The notes under the pieces were generated by a model. That model was given only the letters and a program-made list of their open reading frames with translations. It searched no databases and was not told the origin of the DNA. From Lichtheimia corymbifera B2541 (Eukaryota > Mucoromycota > Mucoromycetes > Mucorales > Lichtheimiaceae): a DNA stretch of 25,530 bases. The position numbers were made by a program, and so were the translations under genes. Within the stretch, counting starts at the first letter, position 1; each line of letters begins with the position of its first letter. Location: assembly GCA_000697475.1 (NCBI GenBank), contig JNEU01000933.1:1-25530 (forward strand), in the 5' to 3' direction. Positions 21,198 to 25,530 of this stretch are shown in pieces.

Positions 21198-22389
21198 ATG
21201 CCTCACTCGTACCTGGTTATTGGTGGCAACGGTTTCCTCGGTCGCCATGTTATAGAGCAGATTCGACTTCGAAAGGACAACTCGACCATTTCCGTGTTTG
21301 ATATTGCAAAGCCTGCCGAACCTGATGCAGATGTGACCTATCTCGTTGGTGATCTACGCAAATTCGACGACGTGTATGGTGCTCTTGATGGGATAACTGC
21401 TGTTATTCATACCGCCTCGCCTCCTCATGTCAACTCTTCGAACCCACCTCGCGACCTTTACTTTTCTATCAATGTGGAGGGCACCCGCAATATCATCCGT
21501 GCTTGTCAAGAAAAGGGTGTGCAGATATTGGTTGTCACGAGCTCTGGCAGTGTTATTTCCACAGGCGAGCCTATGGTCAATGTTGATGAGAGTACACCTT
21601 ATCCACCCGAGGCCATTGATGTGTATACGGAATCCAAGGTAAAACATAGAATGATGGATAAAGAAGAAGAGTCATAGTGATAACACAAATCATTTTAGAT
21701 TGAGTGCGAGAAGGTTGTATTGGCAGCCAATGGTGAAAAGGGCTTAAGGACATGTACCATTCGACCCTCAGCTATCTTTGGCCCTGGTGATCGTCAATTG
21801 TTGCCTGGCATGATTGAAGTCTGTGAAAAGGGACAACATCGTTTCCAAATCGGCGACAATACATCATTGATGGATTTCACCTACGTTGGCAATGTGGCGT
21901 ATGCTCACGTGTTGGCAGCCGAGAAACTAGTCGATCCTGCATCCCCTGCTGCTGGTCAAGCTTTTAACCTTACCAATGGTACTCCTGTTCCCTTTTGGGA
22001 TTTCGCTTCCAAGGTCTGGTATGAGTACGGCAAGCACATGCCCAAGAAGAGCAAGATTATTCTCTCCTACAATGCAAGCATGGTGATTGCATGTATCAGC
22101 GAGACCATTTTCAGCATCAAGGCCATGTTTGTTGACAAGAGCAAACTCAAGGAAGGCATGACCCGATCCCGTATCAAACAAGCCATGAGTTCTCGCTATT
22201 TCAATATCTCCAAGGCAAAGAAGCTCCTAGACTATGAACCCCAGGTTGGTCTCGAGGAAGGCATCCGACTTGGTATTGCAGTAAGTTAAAGCGGAGGGGG
22301 CGGAAAGTGATAGTGTGTGTGTTGTGTGTATTCTCAGCTGACGCATTTATCATCGTGTGTAGCATTATAAGGCCAACTTGAAGAAGTAA
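21198..22389 (+). CDS. ERG26: sterol-4-alpha-carboxylate 3-dehydrogenase, decarboxylating
   Basis: NAD(P)-dependent enzyme of the 3-beta-HSD family that, with ERG25 and ERG27, removes the C-4 methyl groups of sterols in ergosterol synthesis on the ER. Three exons: 21198-21638, 21699-22280 and 22363-22389, 349 residues, equal to the yeast enzyme. The Rossmann start is SYLVIGGNGFLGRHVIEQIR, then NAD-ribose strand residues around VFDIAKP, VIHTASPP, NVEGTRNIIRAC, and the catalytic pair Tyr143 and Lys147 in VYTESK, with the upstream Ser in TSSGSV. TCTIRPSAIFGPGD and the substrate-domain motif FTYVGNVAYAHVLAAE follow. The last exon codes only HYKANLKK plus the stop. The frame is open far upstream, but no ATG occurs in it before 21198. 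The alternative, another 3-beta-HSD/isomerase-like reductase, is less likely given length and motifs. Confidence 0.9.
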
Positions 22390-22823
22390 TAGCGTACCAC
22401 TTTAATCGATATAGTACAACAAATTATATTAAATCCTGGATACCGAATCTACATCAATAACAATGGGCATAAAGGGATGTGATATTATTGCTTAACAAAG
22501 ACGAATTGGTTCTTGGTGGAACAGATGTCCTCATCAGCATTTCGGTTCGTGTAACCCGGGAGATTGATTTTACCACTGGTTCATGGCACAAAGGAAACAA
22601 AGAGATGATGATGTTATGTTATGTGTGTGTGGCTGGAACGTAAAAGGGAAGAAAAGAGTGACCTAATCCAGGAAATGGAATTCGTTAAATAATCCGCGCG
22701 CACGGTTGCTGTGTGCATACCCGTGCTCTACTACGGATAAACACTGACCGAGGCGAAATTCTCATCCACACGTCTCTCTTTCCTCTACTTTATTTTTCTC
22801 TTTTCCAACGCGTACCACTCGCA
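22390..22823. other. intergenic stretch between ERG26 and DPL1
   Basis: 434 bp without a gene between two same-strand genes. It contains a GT-rich run near 22621-22631 and a C/T-rich segment (about 22771-22806) just before the DPL1 ATG, likely the core promoter and leader. Confidence 0.5.
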
Positions 22824-24914
22824 ATGGCCAACCAAATTTCAAAACCTACGAGTCCATGGTCACAAGTCATGCACATTGCTGAACGTGTGTTGACCGATCG
22901 CCGTCTCATTGTCCTCAAGAATATTGTTTTTATCCTGGTGCTGCTAAACTACTGGTCGTATTTTTATGCCAAGTTTGCTGTTGGTGGTCCTGTTCGTGCT
23001 TTCAAGGATTTGCAACTTTATGTGAAGCGAGTATGTTGGCATTCATCATTTTCTATTCTACTCCCATGTTATTAATACTTGCGTTGTTTGCTATAGGCTA
23101 TTTTCAAGCAATTGCGTCGATTGCCTTCAGTACAAGCCAAGATTGATAGTGAGCTTAACAAGACCCTGAAGGATATGGAGCATTCCATGTTTTCCCGTGA
23201 GGGTGAAAATGTGGTTCGTCAACTCACATTACCCAAGCATGGCCTTACCGAGGAACAGGTGATGGAGCAGCTGAAAATGTATGTGGGAATACTATTGACA
23301 TGTGAAGTTGTGTGATGTGAGAATACTGAATTCCCTCTCTCTCTCCCTCGCTAGATTCGAAAATATGCGTGGCAAAGATTGGAAAGGTGGCCGTGTGTCT
23401 GGTACAGTGTACCATGGTGGACAAGATTTGACCAATCTATTGGCAGAGGCTTATCGTATGTATGCCATTTCCAACCCCTTGCATCCGGAGGTATTTCCTG
23501 GTGTCCGTCGAATGGAGGCTGAAAGTGTCCAAATGGTGTTAAATATGTATAATGCGCCCACTGACGGATGTGGTACAATGACAAGTGGTGGTACCGAAAG
23601 TATTATCATGGCGTGCAAGGCCTATCGTGACATGTACAAGGATTTGAAGGGTATCAAATATCCTGAAATGTAAGTTTTTACTTGGACAAGCATAGGCCCG
23701 CCTTTTCTCATCCATATGCATGTAGGGTGGTCCCTGACACAATCCATGCAGCTTTCATGAAAGCATCAGGCTACTTTAATATCAAGCTTATCATGGTCCC
23801 TGTTGACCCTGTCACTTGCCAAGTGGATTTGAAAAAGATGGCCAGAGCTATTACTCGAAACACCATCATGGTATGACATTTTGTCTTTATTGCTTGGGAA
23901 AATTGTTGTCTTGACACATGGCCATTTAGATTGCTGGTTCCGCTGTCAATTATCCCCATGGTACCGCAGATGATATCGTGGCTCTAGGCAAGCTTGCCAA
24001 GAAGCACAACATTGGATTGCATGTGGATTGTTGTCTAGGAAGCTTCATCATGCCCTTCCTTGAAAAGGCTGGTCTGCCAACCATTCCGTTCGACTTTAGA
24101 GTTGATGGTGTCACCTCGATCTCGTGCGACACACACAAGGTATATTGTATTCGGGTAACTCGGACATGGTTGTATTCTCACACGCACAACATAGTATGGT
24201 TTTGCTCCCAAGGGCTCATCCATTGTCATGTACAGAAACAAAAAGATCCGCAAATACCAATACTTTTTGTGCTCTGATTGGACAGGTGGTATTTATGCAT
24301 CACCCAGTGTGGCTGGTTCAAGGTTTGTAAATGGGTTTATCACCTATATGCAATTACTTATCTAATATCTTTCTCATATAGACCTGGTGCATTGATTGCT
24401 GGATGCTGGACTGCGCTCATGAGAATTGGTGAGGAGGGCTATTTGGATTCATGCAAGAAGATCGTGGGTGCCCGACAAACGATTGAAGATGCGTAAGTAT
24501 ATAGTTGACCCATTCAAAAGGATATCATCATGATTGATCCTCTTGTTCCTTTGCAGCGTTCGTTCAATTCCTCAGTTGACAGTCAAGGGTAATCCAATTG
24601 GTCCAGTGATTGCATTTGGTGCAAAGGAGCCCCTAAATATTTATGACATTGGTGACATGCTTGGTGAACGTGGTTGGGATGTCAGTGCATTACAAAATCC
24701 AGCAGCTTTGCATATCTCTGTTACGTTGCCCTGGGTGCCAAGTGCGGGTGAATTCGCAAAGGATCTCAAAGAAATTGTTACGGAGCTGGTCGCCGATCCT
24801 TCAAAATCCAAAGGAAGCACAGCCGCCATTTATGGTACAGCGGCATCCGTACCTGACAAATCCATCATTGAAGATGTTGCTGCTGGCTTCATTGACCTGC
24901 TTTACAAGGCTTGA
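22824..24914 (+). CDS. DPL1: sphingosine-1-phosphate lyase
   Basis: PLP-dependent ER enzyme that cleaves phosphorylated long-chain bases to phosphoethanolamine and a fatty aldehyde, the exit step of sphingolipid breakdown. Eight exons: 22824-23030, 23097-23278, 23355-23669, 23726-23870, 23930-24139, 24195-24322, 24382-24492 and 24557-24914, about 551 residues (human 568, yeast 589). One N-terminal membrane helix is at about 30-55. Family blocks are [85 protein letters not shown] and the PLP-lysine site SCDTHKYGFAPKG (Lys353), then [28 protein letters not shown]. The intron between exons 5 and 6 lies exactly between the PLP-binding Lys353 and Tyr354. The ATG at 22824 is the first in the open frame. 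Confidence 0.96.
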
Positions 24915-24985
24915 GCATATACTACCAGTTTATTTTTTTACTGCTTTAAACTAATGATTCCCGGTACATGTCCCCCCAATCTTGC

Positions 24986-24991
24986 AATAAA
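24986..24991 (+). terminator. possible polyadenylation signal of DPL1
   Basis: An AATAAA hexamer 72 bp after the DPL1 stop, in the short (190 bp) gap before the next gene. It is a plausible poly(A) signal, though fungal 3'-end signals are loose. Confidence 0.35.
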
Positions 24992-25104
24992 ACGCGAGTC
25001 AAAAAGAACTATGATAATAGAGTTTAATCCGTCTAGAAAGAGGATTGTGTCAAAATCCACGCTATCGGCTATTGCACCTTCTGCTCACGAACTCTCACCT
25101 CTCC

Positions 25105-25530
25105 ATGCCCTCTGCTACCATATATGCTCATCCTTATTCAGAAAATGAAACAATTCGAGAGTTATATCGCATTGCCATGACAATCTCCGACACTCAAATC
25201 GAATGCGACAAGGATATTGCCAAAGTGGTTGAAGTCATTTGCGAGAACAATGAAAGGATGATCAACAGAATTGAGAATGCCTTGAATGGCGTAGTTGGAT
25301 CATCGAAGGCCAAAACCGTGATCAAACGTGCGCTCGATTTCAATGCCGATGCAAAACGAAAATATTGCCAACCGTATGAAGACTCAAATTCGGACTCATC
25401 CCTGGAGCCATTGCCAAAGATAAAGCATAAAAGGAAAGATACTCAAGGCCAAAAGGTCGACGATTTGGAATTCATTCTGGAACACAGAAGAAATCTAGTT
25501 GGGAAAATGAATTGGAATCGATGCCTGTCA
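25105..25530 (+). CDS. hypothetical protein, N-terminal part (runs off the window)
   Basis: The frame beginning with ATG at 25105 (MPSATIYAHPYSENETIREL) is open for 142 codons to the last base of the window, with no stop, so the 3' end is missing. The preceding in-frame stop is at 25018-25020 and no earlier ATG occurs between. The first 90 residues look helical (ELYRIAMTISDTQIECDKDI ...ICENNERMINRIENAL), then there is an acidic Ser/Asp patch and a basic cluster KIKHKRK that resembles a nuclear localisation signal, then LEFILEHRRNLVGKMNWNRC. I do not recognise the family. Codon use resembles its neighbours. It may start a new gene on the same strand as DPL1, 190 bp downstream; it might have introns beyond the edge. 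Confidence 0.6.
   Translation, partial: MPSATIYAHPYSENETIRELYRIAMTISDTQIECDKDIAKVVEVICENNERMINRIENALNGVVGSSKAKTVIKRALDFNADAKRKYCQPYEDSNSDSSLEPLPKIKHKRKDTQGQKVDDLEFILEHRRNLVGKMNWNRCLS

Noticed and set aside
22713..22823. Upstream extension of the DPL1 frame
   Set aside because: It opens at GTG, with no ATG before 22824, and crosses a C/T-rich promoter-like tract.

Overview
The window is nuclear DNA from an early-diverging fungus, most likely a Mucoromycota (Mucorales-like) species. The evidence is dense, intron-rich genes with very short introns (about 53-112 bp, GTA/GTR...YAG, several with CTAAC-like branch sites), a secreted GPI-type chitin deacetylase, an ERG26 sterol enzyme, a PHO81-type SPX-ankyrin-GDPD protein, and a WNK-type kinase (absent from yeasts). 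No transposon, CRISPR array, plasmid or viral gene was recognised. The species is not determinable from the window, and all exon joins below were built by hand from reading frame, splice dinucleotides and family conservation.

Layout, left to right: (1) 3' end of ATP1, mitochondrial F1-ATPase alpha (+). (2) An AAAP/AVT-type amino acid transporter (-, 4 exons). (3) A SAM-dependent methyltransferase with an N-myristoylation-like start (-, 7 exons). (4) A divergently transcribed WNK kinase (+, 6 exons) with an OSR1_C/PF2-like segment, a coiled coil and a SAM-like tail. (5) A peroxisomal ADP/ATP carrier of the PMP34/PMP47/ANT1 type (+, 7 exons). (6) A WD40 protein resembling metazoan LRWD1/ORCA, with two AT-hooks in place of the leucine-rich repeats (+, 7 exons). 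(7) Chitin deacetylase (+, 3 exons). (8) PHO81-like phosphate regulator (+, 7 exons, the first coding exon only 6 nt). (9) Ribosomal protein uL14/RPL23 (-, 4 exons, first intron apparently GC-AG). (10) ERG26 (+, 3 exons). (11) Sphingosine-1-phosphate lyase DPL1 (+, 8 exons). (12) The start of an unrecognised gene running off the right edge.

The genes are ordinary nuclear single-transcription units with no operon-like or biosynthetic-cluster logic. Loose themes are membrane lipid metabolism (ERG26, DPL1), nutrient transport and sensing (AVT-type transporter, PHO81) and energy (ATP1, peroxisomal ATP import). The least conventional genes are the AT-hook/ORCA-like WD40 protein, the fungal WNK kinase and the probably non-catalytic GDPD tail of the PHO81 homologue. 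Gene-poor stretches lie at 7050-8089, 11907-12965 and 19529-21197, and I see no convincing gene in them.
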